DNA of 64,000 bases from Branchiostoma floridae. Its lineage: Eukaryota > Chordata > Leptocardii > Amphioxiformes > Branchiostomatidae. The notes under the pieces are model-generated. The model worked only from the letters and a program-made list of their open reading frames with translations. It was not told the origin of the DNA and did not search any database. The translations under genes were made by a program, and so were the position numbers. This document shows positions 44,619-54,975 of the stretch, piece after piece. The stretch is from the NCBI RefSeq assembly GCF_000003815.2, contig NC_049984.1, positions 25,965,338-26,029,337 of the forward strand. Direction: 5' to 3'. Every line of letters starts with the position of its first letter. The first letter of the stretch is position 1.

Positions 44619-44620
44619 GT

Positions 44621-44885
44621 ACTTCTGTACCATGTTGTATTTCCTCATGAGAATAGTTGGAAATGTATACACATTGTACTCAGCTACATGTTATGCTGTG
44701 TTATTCTGACAAAGGTTTGCTTGTTGAGCCAGTCCTTGACTTCTGTACCATGTTGTATTTCCTCATGAGAAAAGTTGGAAATGTATACACATTGTACTCA
44801 GCTACATGTTATGCTGTGTTATTCTGACAAAGGTTTGCTTGATGAGCCAGTCCTTGATTTCATTATCATGTTGTATTTCCTCTGT
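44621..44885. repeat. 118-bp tandem repeat split by the CR1-like insertion
   Basis: Units containing GCTGTGTTATTCTG and GGTTTGCTTG(T/A)TGAGCCAG start at 44695 and 44813 (period 118). The first unit's beginning is at about 40878-40925 on the other side of the insertion. About three units in the original Kolobok sequence, the last diverged. Confidence 0.85.
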
Positions 44886-45732
44886 GAGATTGTTGTTCAC
44901 AGTATCTCCGATAGTAGATGAGGAAAAGTTAACAAAGGAGCATATTTTCTTTTATCACATACTGTTTTTATAAGTCATAATTGGTTCTTACTACATGGGT
45001 GTATGATTTATATATGAAGTCACATTCGTATCGATGTAGAAAACTAAGTTTCTAACACTGTAAAATATATTTCTATGACATGGAGAATGTAAACAACTAT
45101 TAGTGAACAATTCTGGTGGTCAGTATCGCAGTATGAAATGTTGTTCACAGTACCTCTTATATGACATGAGGAAAAGTTGGAGCATATTCACTTATTGTTT
45201 TTTCTACAATATTCATAGTTGGTTTCTTACTACATAGTTGTATAATCTATCTACGAATTCACATTCTTATTGATGTTGAAAACCATGTTTCTTTTATTTC
45301 AAAGAAATGGCAAACCAGTTACAGTACATGTAAGGACAGTGATTGTGCTTATCATTGGCATCATACATAAAGTTGTAGATGACTGTACAAATCAAATTGC
45401 ACTCAAAATATCCTTTACCAAGATGTATTTACTGATAATTTAGTTGTACAGACCTATTGTATTGTCTCTATTGTTGTTGCACCAAGTTTGCACGAAAAGT
45501 CAGCAATTGTGGTACATGCACTGCAACATTTCGACAACTGAACTAAAAGACTAACGAGAACAGTTACAAGTAAGTGTATTATATATGTCTAGAACAACAG
45601 CCGGCCGTACATTGTTCGTATACTAGTAGTAATGTACCGTTATAATGCGTGCACAGAGAAAAATAAGAACAAAGGCATTTTTTAGAGTACGGGTAACAGA
45701 GGTAAAACAAAAACGTCAGAAGTCCTTCTATC
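44886..45732. other. Kolobok internal non-coding sequence
   Basis: AT-rich, with two diverged copies of a block containing TTGTTCACAGTA(T/C)CTC (near 44892 and 45142), suggesting an old duplication of about 250 bp. No exon supported. Confidence 0.4.
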
Positions 45733-45898
45733 CTAGTCGTCAGCCTCCAGGAAACCGACGTAGTTCCCATCTGGACTAGGGTATTCCTGCCGGATCCTGA
45801 GAACAGCACATGATGGAGCAACCCGCCGGACACCTTTCCCCAGCCGCCGTTTGTGTACCCAGCAGGTAAACTGTCTGTATGCAGACAGCCTCAGGATT
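45733..45898 (-). CDS. P2X7-like zinc protein of the Kolobok element, exon 2
   Basis: Minus-strand acceptor TCCCTTTTCCAG then [49 protein letters not shown] and a TAG at 45733. (Y)RQF..W....LG...R..IPSC....IR..(F/Y)P is the second half of the domain that resembles the cytoplasmic ballast of P2X7 receptors, a known companion ORF in Kolobok elements. The exon joins exon 1 in phase. Confidence 0.78.
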
Positions 45899-46039
45899 CT
45901 GGAAAAGGGAGTAAAAGATATTGCAAATCGCATCCATTGCACAAATTCGATGCATAACAGTAACGAAAAGAAACTGCAAATCACAGGACGAGCATATCTG
46001 TTTACGGTGTTTAGTTGTTATTTATATTGTAGGATTTTG

Positions 46040-46930
46040 TCAAACAAAAGCTTTTTGGAGCAAAAAGAAAAACCGCCGTGTTTTGTGTTCTTTGATATCT
46101 CATCAAGAACTTCCTTCCTTGTTGGGCACATTGCCCCTCATTTATACCGAGAATAATCACCATGAATCAAAAACGGCCGTGGGCCGTGGCCGCCGTGTTT
46201 GTCTTGTTGTTTTGATCGCCTGTTACTGCATGCCGAAGCGGCCACATAAAACGGGATAATCCTTGTAACTTTCGGGAAATCGTCCCTATAGTGAGTTACC
46301 TGGTATAATTCTTAGATAATTGGACATGTTGGTGTGCTTTTCGATCCTCATTTATGTCGCCAAATAATTCACGGAAACTTTTGAGAGGTCGGGCATGTTT
46401 ATTCATGCCATGTGCGTGCCACTGTTTTGATCGACAAAATCTACGTTACAGAAATAATTCCAAAGGTGATGCTAAAAAATCATCCCGTTTTGTATTCTTT
46501 GATATCTTACCAACAATTCAACTTTTTGTTTTGAACATCGTCTGTCATTTATAACGAAAATTTTCACGATGAAGTGAAGTGGCTGACGTAATAAAATGCC
46601 CCGTGAAAGGGGCTCCCGCCATTTTTGTTGTTTTTGTTTTGATCGCCTCTTATCGCATACCGAACCCGCCACATAAAACGGGATAATTTCTGTTACTTTC
46701 GAGAGTTCGTCCTTGTAGTGAGTTTGTAATTTTTCATTAATTGGCCATATTTGTGGCCTTATCTGCCCTCACTTATACCAAAAATATTCACGATGAAATG
46801 TAGTTTTTGTAAGAAAGGATTATGGCCGTGGCGTCCATGTTTGTTTGGTTTGTTGTTTTGATCGCGGCCACATAACACGGCGTAATCTTTGTAACTCAAA
46901 ATCGCACGGTTGAAATGAGTTCCCTAGTAT
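46040..46930. repeat. ~441-bp satellite units, right block
   Basis: About two units in the same orientation as the left block (shared GGACATGTTGGTGTGCTTTT and GGTGATGCTAAAAAATC, here at 46465), more diverged, with the last part degraded. Direct, not inverted, relative to the left block. Confidence 0.85.
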
Positions 46931-47058
46931 GCATTCAAAAAACAGTCTAGTTGGTGTGCTCATGTGCAAGTTTTACGTTATAGTCGGGAAATTTCTACGA
47001 TGCATAACGAGTTTTATCATCAAAGAAACATCAAGGAAGAAAGGTAGGTGACAATTAC

Positions 47059-47629
47059 CTGTAACTAAGCGGTTCTCGGACGTTCTCAAGTCCGAGATTC
47101 TGCCGCTGTAACAGCGCAGTCTTCAGTGCTGCTCTCAGGATGCAGATGGGATGAAACTCACTGTCCAGAGTTATACACTTGAGTTGGTCGGGACCGACGC
47201 CCACCCCTCTACCGCCATTATCAAAGTCTTCCACGACAACAGGCGGAGGGTCGGTAAGTTCGACGAGATCGTGGCAGCATACGCATTCTCTGACAGTATC
47301 CATATAGTCACAGTTGCCGCATCGACACCAAATTTCAAGTTGGCCCTTCTCCAGGCTTCTGTCTCAACATCGATGCCGTCCCAAGCGGCTATCGGGACTG
47401 CTTGAAGATTCCCCGGTCCAACAGCACCGGGCACGGCCGCTTCTCCTTCATTCTGAGGTTCTTCCCGCTCTTGCTGCGGCTCGTGCATGTAAGGCTGGAT
47501 GTTGTCGAGATCCAGTGAAACATCGCTGTCGCTAGAGTCATACAAAGTGCTATTTTGGCTATCCACGCCGTCGTCTGACGAGTCTGACATGTACGCTTCC
47601 GCCATGACAGTTTCGAGAATATCGAGCAT
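47059..47629 (-). CDS. P2X7-like zinc protein of the Kolobok element, exon 1
   Basis: From a Met at 47629 (MLDILETVMAEAYMSDSSDD) through an acidic Ser-rich region to EAWRRANLK; then, in another frame, WCRCGNCDYMDTVRECVCCH, DLVEL ... EFHPICILRAALKTALLQRQ up to donor CTTAGTTACAG|GTAATT. WCxCGxC..M.T..E..CC is the hallmark of the P2X7-like module. The frame change at about 47330-47340 (AAATTTGG) is a small indel or a sequencing error, so this copy may not make the full protein. Confidence 0.72.
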
Positions 47630-47818
47630 TGCGTAATTCAAAGTTCCCGGATGTACCAATTGAGGGTCAGCAAGGGGGAAATGATATTCACAGCGCTTTA
47701 CAAACAGACGTCGCGAAAATCGCGCAAGGGAAATTTTTGTAAAAAAAAGCCTGTTTATGTATTCATTGAAGTATAATCTATTGGAAAATAACACTCCCGG
47801 CCCTAGTTAAGGACTCCT

Positions 47819-47822
47819 TTAA
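47819..47822. repeat. Target site duplication TTAA (right)
   Basis: Right copy of the Kolobok TTAA duplication, adjacent to GGGCTACTGG of the R2-like element. Confidence 0.85.
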
Positions 47823-48153
47823 GGGCTACTGGGCACATGTTGAGGACATGACACAGAGTCTGTCGTCCTTGGCAGAGTGGACACTTGGGTGACAACATTT
47901 TCCCCCATCGAACTAGATTGTCACGTGTTGGGAGCCAGTTTAACATTCCGTTTAGGGCGAATTCAAACACTCCGCGGGGAGTGTTGCACAAAGTGCTCCT
48001 CCACCTTACGTCAGTCTGTTCTTGTTCTACGAGTTCAGCCCAGCTTCCCTGAACTTGGAGAGATCTGCATTTTTCTTCTATTTTCGTATCCTCTTCCTTT
48101 CGCAGGCGGAATATATCTAGAATCTCAGATACAAGTATTGACCTGTTCTCCTT
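47823..48153 (-). mobile_element. R2-like retrotransposon, zinc-knuckle part (5' half of split copy)
   Basis: Minus-strand frame open from 48153: ENRSILVSEILDIFRLRKEE, VQGSWAELVEQEQTDVRWRS, FALNGMLNWLPTRDNLVRWG, then CPLCQGRQTLCHVLNMCPVA. CxxC-x7-H-x4-C is the zinc knuckle preceding the restriction-like endonuclease in R2-type elements. The frame runs up to the Kolobok insertion and continues at 34518. The RT core is absent upstream (TGA at 48154-48156), so the element was a 3' fragment already. Confidence 0.75.
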
Positions 48154-48156
48154 TCA

Positions 48157-49681
48157 ATGCTTAACCCGCTAGAAAGTATATCTCACTCAGCTTATTTCTC
48201 ACTCGGGTTTATTTGGACTATGTATCATGGAACAAAATAGCTCTGCGTTTTATTACAATGACCGAGACTATCTAAGATAAACGTGTTCCGTACAGACTTT
48301 TTGAACAGCTCACGAATGTCTTGTTTAACGTTGAATGATTCTTCAGGTGAAGCTGCACAAACCATGAACGTTCATCTGCTACGGCACCTGACCCACCAGA
48401 CCAGACTGTATGGGTCATTATGGGCTTCTCATGCTTTGGTTTCGAGTCAATGAATGGGCAGATCAAGAGATTGCAATTGTTCACGGAACGAGCTTCGTTG
48501 TGCAATAGGTATAGTAACCATACATATATCAACATGCACTGTTAAAACGGGATGCTGCTCACACAATATTCATCCATTTTTCATCCATTTTGATGGAAAT
48601 GAATGAATCATCAATGTTTCTTTTTTATGTGTCCAGTACATGTTGGCTTATAAGACATGGAAATGATATGTTTGATGAAAGTGATTAATTATGAAAACAT
48701 ACATTTAGGGCTGATTTTCAACACTTCCTATTGTTCTTATTGTGAAACATTAACAATGGGAGATGTTCTCTACAAGCATCTGCTGATTTATCTCTGCTCC
48801 TTCTGATGGACGAAAGCACTGTAGAAACAGTTTGGGAAATGGCAAGGTACAGAAGACTGTACTATTTTCCTAACGTTGAACTGCCTATTCACTCTCTTAG
48901 CTGCCAATCACCTAGTACTGTGTATTATAGCTTTCGTTTGGGTCATCTTTTTTTTTTAAGAGACCAAAAGTAATAAGTCATTCCTTGTGCATCAAATAAG
49001 CCGGGTATTGCGCGTGTACAATTGGCACCAAACATTTTTCTTAGTTAGGTCGGTGCTGATGACGTTGACTCCATCATGGAATTATTCGATTGCAGCATGA
49101 CTTCGTTTTTTTTTGCTATGTCGAGATTTTTACTGATATTTTTTGCTGAAAAAGTGACCAAGGTATCAATATGCCCCAAAGGAAACATACAGTACAATGG
49201 CATCCGACTGTCATCAGAGGACATCTCCGCGATCCTAAGAGACCAACTGCAGCAGGCCAAACCAACCCAACCCAACCCAGACAAGGGGGTCTCCGAGAGA
49301 CTACTGCGAAACGTCGTGCATCTGACAGTAATAGGATTCACACAAAAAACGTCACAAAGCACATGACACCTCAGACATTACTGCAAAAGTCCGCGCTTCC
49401 AAAAGGGCTGGCTAAAAACTACATCGAGTGAGAAACGACAACGGATGCGGAGTTACTAAAGCATAGCGGACTGGTTTAAAACTTTTAGTGAAAAGAAGAT
49501 TTTGGGTCGAAACCGCTCGGAGGTATGGATTGGAGATGGTCTAAATGTTTTGGAATGTACAAATTCAGTTCTGAGCACCGTTAATGTTGGTTCGGGTCCA
49601 TTGGTAGGGGAGGATAGCAAAGAAGATGACAAGGGGTGAGTTATAAATTACTAGGAATTTATTACTAGTCAACTCTTTCAG
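48157..49681. other. No firmly supported gene
   Basis: A reading at 49076-49366 (VSICPKGNIQYNGIRLSSED and on) and an overlapping one at 49171-49431 are open but unrecognised. Otherwise AT-rich. Confidence 0.3.
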
Positions 49682-50182
49682 ATGACAATAACAAAATCAG
49701 GGAAGAAGAAACACACCTTCACCAGCGAAGAAAAGATCCTCCACCTGAAAGAAGTCGTGATGAAGAATGTGTCGGAAATAACAGATGTTGAGCTTGACTC
49801 TGAAGATGAAGACCAAGAGTATGTCACATTGAAAGAACCCGACGCCAGAACTGTACCAGAAATGTGAGCAAAGTTAGAGGAGAAGCGGGAAATTGCACGA
49901 GAGAAAAGGGAAATATATCAGCAAAAGCTATCCTTGCAAGTGTACCTAAAAAAACCATCCAAACTGGTTGGCTGTCGAGTGAAACATCAGTGTGACTCTA
50001 CAGATGAGCAGGGGAACAAGGAAGCGAGGTGGTTTGCAGGAGTCGTCACTGGAATTGTCAACAGGACTGAAGACGCGCCAAAGGACACTGTGTACAAAAT
50101 GGAGTAAGATGATGAAAATGAAAGTGATAAAGAGTTTAACCTCCTTTCAGACTAGAAAATGGGGATCTGATTATGGGGGGTG
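49682..50182 (+). pseudogene. Tudor-like ORF with nonsense codons
   Basis: One frame reads SEEKILHLKEVVMKNVSEIT, ELDSEDEDQEY, a TGA at about 49865, then AKLEEKREIAREKREIYQQK, SKLVGCRVKHQCDSTDEQGN, RWFAGVVTGIVNRTEDAP and, after TAA and TAG, an acidic LL.DLE-like end. LVG..V.H........W..G.V.........Y...Y is a Tudor/SAWADEE-like barrel seen in invertebrate repeat-associated proteins. At least three stops mark it as dead. Confidence 0.4.
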
Positions 50183-51240
50183 AGATGTAGTTTTGACCTC
50201 GAAAGTTTTAGATACAGAAGGGTTTGTAGAGTCATTACAATTACAAGGTTATGAAGTTTCAGAGCCTGAGTGACATGCCTACAGGACTGGAAATTGTTGG
50301 TATTACTAATCTCTTAGATCATAAAGTGTACTACAGATATAGGATCCATGACAAATTAACTGTGCCATTAAAGTATGATCTCTTATAGAGCCGTTACCGT
50401 CCCCGCAAGTGTATTGGGATTATTGCTTATCCACCGGGCGAATCTCACCCCTGATGAAAAGAAACTAGTTCTCACCGGTCTAGATTATACCAAGGAGGAT
50501 ATCACGCTTTTGGTACAAGCGAAGGAAAGTTTGCGTAAGTTTTCTGATAGTCAATTGATAACACTATTTAACGAAAAGTCACTTATTACCGAAAAGTCAC
50601 TAATTACCGAAAACAACCGAGAACAACTTTCATTATTTACCGAAAACAATTTGACACAACCATAATCAACAATAATTTCAATGGGCTATTATTTAACAAT
50701 TTTGACTTTATTTTGGACAGGACTTAGGCTAGGATGGATTCCTTTGTTTGACGATCCACGATCTTCTTCCTATTAACCTCACAAATGAGAGTAGAAAAAG
50801 AGCCGTGCTTCTGCGCTTTGTTTGGTAGGAAACTCATACAATATATTGCAGCCTCGGCACTACTGATGACGATGAACAAGAATCAGCTCACAAAATACTT
50901 CGAGCCACAGAAAAACACTGTGCATCGGATGCGGATGCAGCTCCGATCCTTACCTTGGCTAGCCGGCATGATCAGACCAAGACACCTTTCAAAATGACGC
51001 TCGACCAGTGGACCGACGCGCTCCTGGTCTTTCACTACATTTATATTTAACGCCACCCTACTGCGACTTCTGTGTTATGATCACCTCAGTAGAATCATGT
51101 CTTCCAGGGGGGCTAACTGGCTCCGCTGCGACCAGTCATTCCGCACACACCGTCAGGCATCCACACACACGCTGGTGGTAAGCATTAGAGAGGGGTGTAC
51201 GGCAAAAAAAAAAAAAAAAGACCATCAGTTCACTAAAGGA
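50183..51240. other. No firmly supported gene
   Basis: A reading at 50375-50665 ends in a repeated NNREQLSLFTENN-like stretch caused by local repeats (ACCGAAAA units at about 50589-50645). A poly-A run is at 51207-51222. Confidence 0.35.
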
Positions 51241-51780
51241 ACAGAACATTGTCCGAACAATACGAATAAGAGGGAAGAGCTATGCCTGTATGGAAATGGA
51301 GTCACCTTGGTGACAGTCGTGGGAGCCGCCATTGAGCTGGATGACAACTACGTACGTCACAAGCTCAAGGAGTATGGTGAGATATATACGGGACGGGAGG
51401 TTCCTGACCTACGCAAGTCGGGGATACCCCCCCCCCCCCCCCAAAAAAAAAGACGGGGACGAGACAGTATCAGATGGCCCTGAGGAAACACATTCCCAGT
51501 TCTATCAGAGTGGAAGGCGATAATGTGGCAGTGAGGTTCAATGAGCAACCTAGAATGTACCATCGCTGTGGAGGTCAGGATCACTTTGTGGCAGCCTGCA
51601 CCATTGATAAGTGCTCGCGGTGCCACGAGGTTGGCCACATGGCTGGAGACTGAAAGGTACAGGTCAGGTGCAACAACTGCAAGGGGCAGGGACACACATT
51701 TAGGTCCAGTCCCCTGACACTGGGCTGCAGAATACGGCAACGGTGTTTCTCAAAGAACGTTACGACCAGAAACAATTATG
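51241..51780 (+). pseudogene. Zinc-knuckle (gag-like) ORF1 relic of a LINE
   Basis: Pieces in shifting frames: GVTLVTVVGAAIELDDNYVR, KLKEYGEIYTGREVPDLRKS; after the C/A homopolymer at 51429-51450, LRKHIPSSIRVEGDNVAVRF, then RCGGQDHFVAAC, CSRCHEVGHMAGD and a stop, then CNNCKGQGHTFRS. The CxxCxxxHxxxC knuckles after an RRM-like part are typical of ORF1 proteins of L1/Tx1-like elements. Broken by at least one frameshift and one stop. Confidence 0.55.
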
Positions 51781-52209
51781 TATAAAGCTGGCACGTTTCC
51801 ATTGAATTTGTAAAGACAGCAACAAATGCCGGTAGCAGAGCCTGAAATCCTACTTCTTTATTAATTCTTAAAATTCGTAATTCGTAAATATTATACCAAA
51901 TCAGAAAATAATGCAAGTGATTTAAAATCGAGCTCTGATTCGATGGATGTTCCGTTCCCTTCTTGTTATGAACTATTTTCTGGCGGCACTTGTGTACATC
52001 TGGTCTGAGGAGGGTATTCGGTGTCTCGGTGTTGGAGGCTCACACAGGGTTTGTCAAACCGGCGTGGTTTTGGACAATGCAGGAAATGCAAACCGTTTTT
52101 TTTCGTGACTTTCATAGGTGTCTCATACAACCTATTCATAACACAGCGTGTTACGATGTGTGATCACTTTCAACTGTAAATTTCCATCAAACACTTCCCC
52201 TTTTATTAT

Positions 52210-52500
52210 ATGTATGATGCAGTAATCTGGAGTGAACTGGCCATAAAGTACAATGTAAAAGGAAAAGGTGGAGAATTTCTGACAGATGCAGGGCAACTCA
52301 TAAAGCTGTGGCTGCAGCAGGAAGGACTTGATATTGAGCGATTAAACTCAGGAACAGGGGACGAAAGAATCCGCCGTGCCAGAGTAAGACCTGGCATTGA
52401 CCCCCAAATTACAGTACCAAACAAACGTACTGAGGCTTACATTAGGGATGAGCTGAAGATTCTCAGCAGTGAAGGAGAGGTGGGAGGAACTAAGGTCTAA
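52210..52500 (+). CDS. Small ORF, unknown
   Basis: VIWSELAIKYNVKGKGGEFL, TDAGQLIKLWLQQEGLDIER, LNSGTGDERIRRARVRPGID, then a charged end at TAA. The codon pattern looks coding, but I do not recognise the family. A duplicated GGAACTAAGGTCTAAGGTAA unit sits at its end (52486-52526). Confidence 0.35.
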   Translation: MYDAVIWSELAIKYNVKGKGGEFLTDAGQLIKLWLQQEGLDIERLNSGTGDERIRRARVRPGIDPQITVPNKRTEAYIRDELKILSSEGEVGGTKV

Positions 52501-52689
52501 GGTAAGGAACTAAGGTCTAAGGTAAGGAAGGAGAGGTGTCAATTGGAGAATTTTCACACCGAAAATATACAAGACCTACTTCATGGATAAAACATTAAAA
52601 CGATTTTAAACAAAGACCACTGTGATAGAGGGCAGGAAGCAGCCACTTCGCAAAGACACCAACACTGTTATTAACTCTTTTGAGCAAGT

Positions 52690-53320
52690 ATACGTCCGCA
52701 TTGATAATTTGGAGAAACAAAGCTACAGTGGAGATGAAGGTCGACACCCAGAGTGAGACCATCGAGTTTCTGTGGGATAAATGCAATGCTTTGGAAAGGT
52801 TTTCTCGGAGAAACACAGACTACATCTGGGCCAAGATTGTCAATCGTACATCCGAACAGCATGATGAAAGTAATCATAGACATTGAAAGTTTACTTGTAA
52901 GTTGTCGTTTCTAATCTTGCTTTGCTATCTTGTTTGGCAGTTTGCAGGATTTCTTTTTGGAGAGCCATTTCAGGCAGCGTAGTACCTTGGACATAAACGC
53001 GGTAAGGTTGAGACAACTAAAAGCAGAACCTGCAAAAGGAAAATACAGAGCTGCAGCAGATACAAGCGCTGATGGAGAAGGATAAAGTGAAATACTTTGA
53101 AGATGGGAAGTATTGCGATGAAATCAGGAAAGTTGTCATGGATCCGTTAACAAAAGGTGTGTCCATGAACAAGTTGCCCGGTGTAATCACCACAGTCCTA
53201 TCAAAACTTACCGGGACAACTGTCGATCGGCTTCCAAGCAATGCACTGATGTCGATACTCTTTGTGGAGGCAAACTGCCTTGCGACACTGCAGGCGGGAG
53301 AGGCGATCGTTTCCGGGTAA
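52690..53320 (+). pseudogene. Relic related to the WQDGDSSS family N-terminus (tentative)
   Basis: Reads EMKVDTQSETIEFLWDKCNA then, further on, ALMEKDKVKYFEDGKYCDEI, RKVVMDPLTKGVSMNKLPGV, ITTVLSKLTGTTVDRLPSNA and EANCLATLQAGEAI. D..Y.(D/E).(V/I)R..VM.LL...V.......VI..VL..L.G...DRLPS is an all-helical block that often precedes a transposase core in invertebrate repeat proteins. The piece at 54003 with WQDGDSSS could be the following core. Confidence 0.35.
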
Positions 53321-53350
53321 CTAAGTATGTAGGTATGTATGTATGTATTT
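53321..53350. repeat. GTAT microsatellite
   Basis: (GTAT)n tract, short and imperfect. Confidence 0.8.
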
Positions 53351-53444
53351 ATTTCTCCTAACTGGTCCAAGACTATCTTGCTGACAATCGTCAACAATCA
53401 ACACAGCAAAGCCAGATCCAATCAGCAAAACAATGACGCATAGC

Positions 53445-53945
53445 TTGACCTCTTAATCCTGGGTGATTCCAACACAAGGCCACTAAAACCTGACATTCTG
53501 TACCCCAACAAAAGAGTTACTAAGGAGCTAACCTTCAACCTAAGAGAATCCATCGACTGCATTCAAACCTCGAACCTCCCGGACCCCAAGGGCATACTCT
53601 TCCATGATCCATGTGGGGACGAATGATGTCCGAGACGCCCGAGACCCAACAAATGTATCTGAAGGGTTCCGTGAACTTGTCCAGATCTCGCATGACAAGT
53701 ATCCACAGTCTCACATTGTTCTGTATCCCATTCTCCCTAGGGACGACCTCTACCTCCAAGCCATGTGGTCGCAGATGAGACAAGCTATGTACACATCACT
53801 GACAACTCGAACTTCTCCTATTCAGGAACTAATAGTATCAAGAAACCTCTGTGCAGTTCTGACGGGTACCACTTGAACAGAAATGGAACTCCTGTTCTGG
53901 CGGCTAATATAAAGAGAACAGTCAATTCCCTGGGCCAGTACTCGA
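53445..53945 (+). pseudogene. SGNH-type esterase domain, frameshifted (LINE ORF1-like)
   Basis: Pieces in three frames: LLILGDSNTRPLKPDILYPN (block I GDSN), DPKGILFH then MIHVGTNDVRDARDPTNVSE (block III GTND) and DKYPQSHIVLYPILPR, then KPLCSSDGYHLNRNGTPVLA (block V DxxH). GDS, GTND and DxxH give the Ser, Asn, Asp and His positions of SGNH hydrolases. Such a domain occurs in ORF1 of CR1-like and related LINEs. At least two frameshifts make it a relic. Confidence 0.6.
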
Positions 53946-54002
53946 GTATAGGAAGCCAACCTGTAGGCAGTGATCAACTTGCAACGAGCGCAAAGCGAAC
54001 TA

Positions 54003-54900
54003 CGCAGAATCGTATTCACAGCAAGAATATGACAGTTCTTGTTGTGCACTACAAGAAGAATGCCCTTATAGCTGCTGTCCACCTCTGCATGCGCGGCGAG
54101 GATTCAACCACATCGGACATCTCGATGTTCGAAGGCACAGCTAAGGCAACTGAAGGCTATGGGTTTGAACTAATCTAGCATGAACTGAGGGGAGAATTCG
54201 AAGGTTTCGAGGCCCACGTGCATTGGCAAGATGGGGACAGCTCCAGTAAATGGTCCTTCGACAGGTACTTTCCAAATGGAACGGTAATCTTCTGTGGCGG
54301 CCATGTTGTACTACTGGCAGAGCTCATGGAAAGCAGCTGGAAACACTGTCTAAGAGGTTTAGTACAGACTTTATAACGAAACACTCAACAAATGCATCAG
54401 AGAAAAAGGAACTGGAAAAGCTGAGGTGCAAATGTGAGACACGACACGGATCCAGCTGTGGGTGTCTGACATCAAAAGCCATCAAGCAGATGAAGATTAA
54501 TCACTTTGCAGCACTCGTACAAAGTGGCACTGACCACACCTTGTATGCACGGAGGATGCGGGACCTTGGCAAGTACCACGCCAGGAACATCCATCAGTGG
54601 GATGGGGGAAAGTGTGATTTCCACGGGGAGAAGAGGTGTACCTGCAAGAAGTGCAGCCCAACAGATGTCAAGTGCGAAGGGGAGCCCTACTCAACGTCTA
54701 CCCCGCTGATGTGCCCTTACACAGCAAGGCATATGAGATCGAATGCTTCCAAAGAGCGAAGAAAAGTGCTGAAGTGATCCACCCTGAGATGGGGAGAGGT
54801 CACTTTAACTTTCCAGAGGCCCGAAACAACGTGCTCATCAGGTTTGTTTCAAAAGTTTTATATTTGACTACAGACATTTCATGTATATTGTATTTCATGT
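54003..54900 (+). pseudogene. WQDGDSSS-family protein, copy 1
   Basis: NMTVLVVHYKKNALIAAVHL, ELRGEFEGFEAHVHWQDGDS followed by SS and, after it, VIFCGGHV; in a second frame CKCETRHGSSCGCLTSKAIK, SGTDHTLYARRMRDLGKYHA, RNIHQWDGGKCDFHGEKRCT and CKKC; in a third HSKAYEIECFQRAKKSAEVI ... FNFPEARNNVLI up to CATCAG|GTTTGT. I recognise the layout (HWQDGDSSS...CGGH...C.C...C.C...LG.YH.R..H.W....C.FH) from many lancelet and mollusc hypothetical proteins but know no official name. A transposase-like DDE role for the first Asp is inference. Several frameshifts. Confidence 0.5.
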
Positions 54901-54975
54901 AGATGTATTTTCTAGCTCTTTTGTAGGTGCACATGCAGCTTTTTTCTTGGTGCTAAATATGCCTCATTTCCTTTA

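Larger units (their letters stand above)
40926..44620 (-). mobile_element. CR1-like non-LTR retrotransposon, 3.7 kb
   Basis: Minus-strand insertion in the Kolobok element. The 3' end is a short AATAAATAAATAA tail at about 40926-40940. A 5-6 bp duplication ACTTC(T) flanks it (40920-40925 and 44621-44626), and the flanks together rebuild a unit of the local 118-bp repeat. The element carries an ORF1 remnant and a long endonuclease-RT frame. It is likely truncated at its 5' end because ORF1 has no start inside its border. Confidence 0.85.
34523..47818 (+). mobile_element. Kolobok-type DNA transposon, 13.3 kb
   Basis: Left end AGGAGTCCTAAAGTGGGGAT and right end (inverted) AGGAGTCCTTAACTAGGGCC both continue into GGGAGTG(C/T)TATTTTCC: terminal inverted repeats of about 36 bp with a few mismatches, flanked by TTAA. 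Inside are a plus-strand multi-exon transposase (36716-40849), a minus-strand P2X7-like protein (45733-47629), satellite units near both ends, a 204-base assembly gap and a later CR1-like insertion (40926-44620). Without that insertion the element would be about 9.6 kb. It interrupts an R2-like frame, which reads through in frame when the insert and one TTAA are disregarded. Confidence 0.88.

Noticed and set aside
34523-47818. piggyBac identity for the TTAA element
   Set aside because: The TTAA target fits piggyBac too, but the ends lack the CCY/CCC start and the transposase has the Kolobok blocks GDGRCDSPG, TTDRH and NHLWW.
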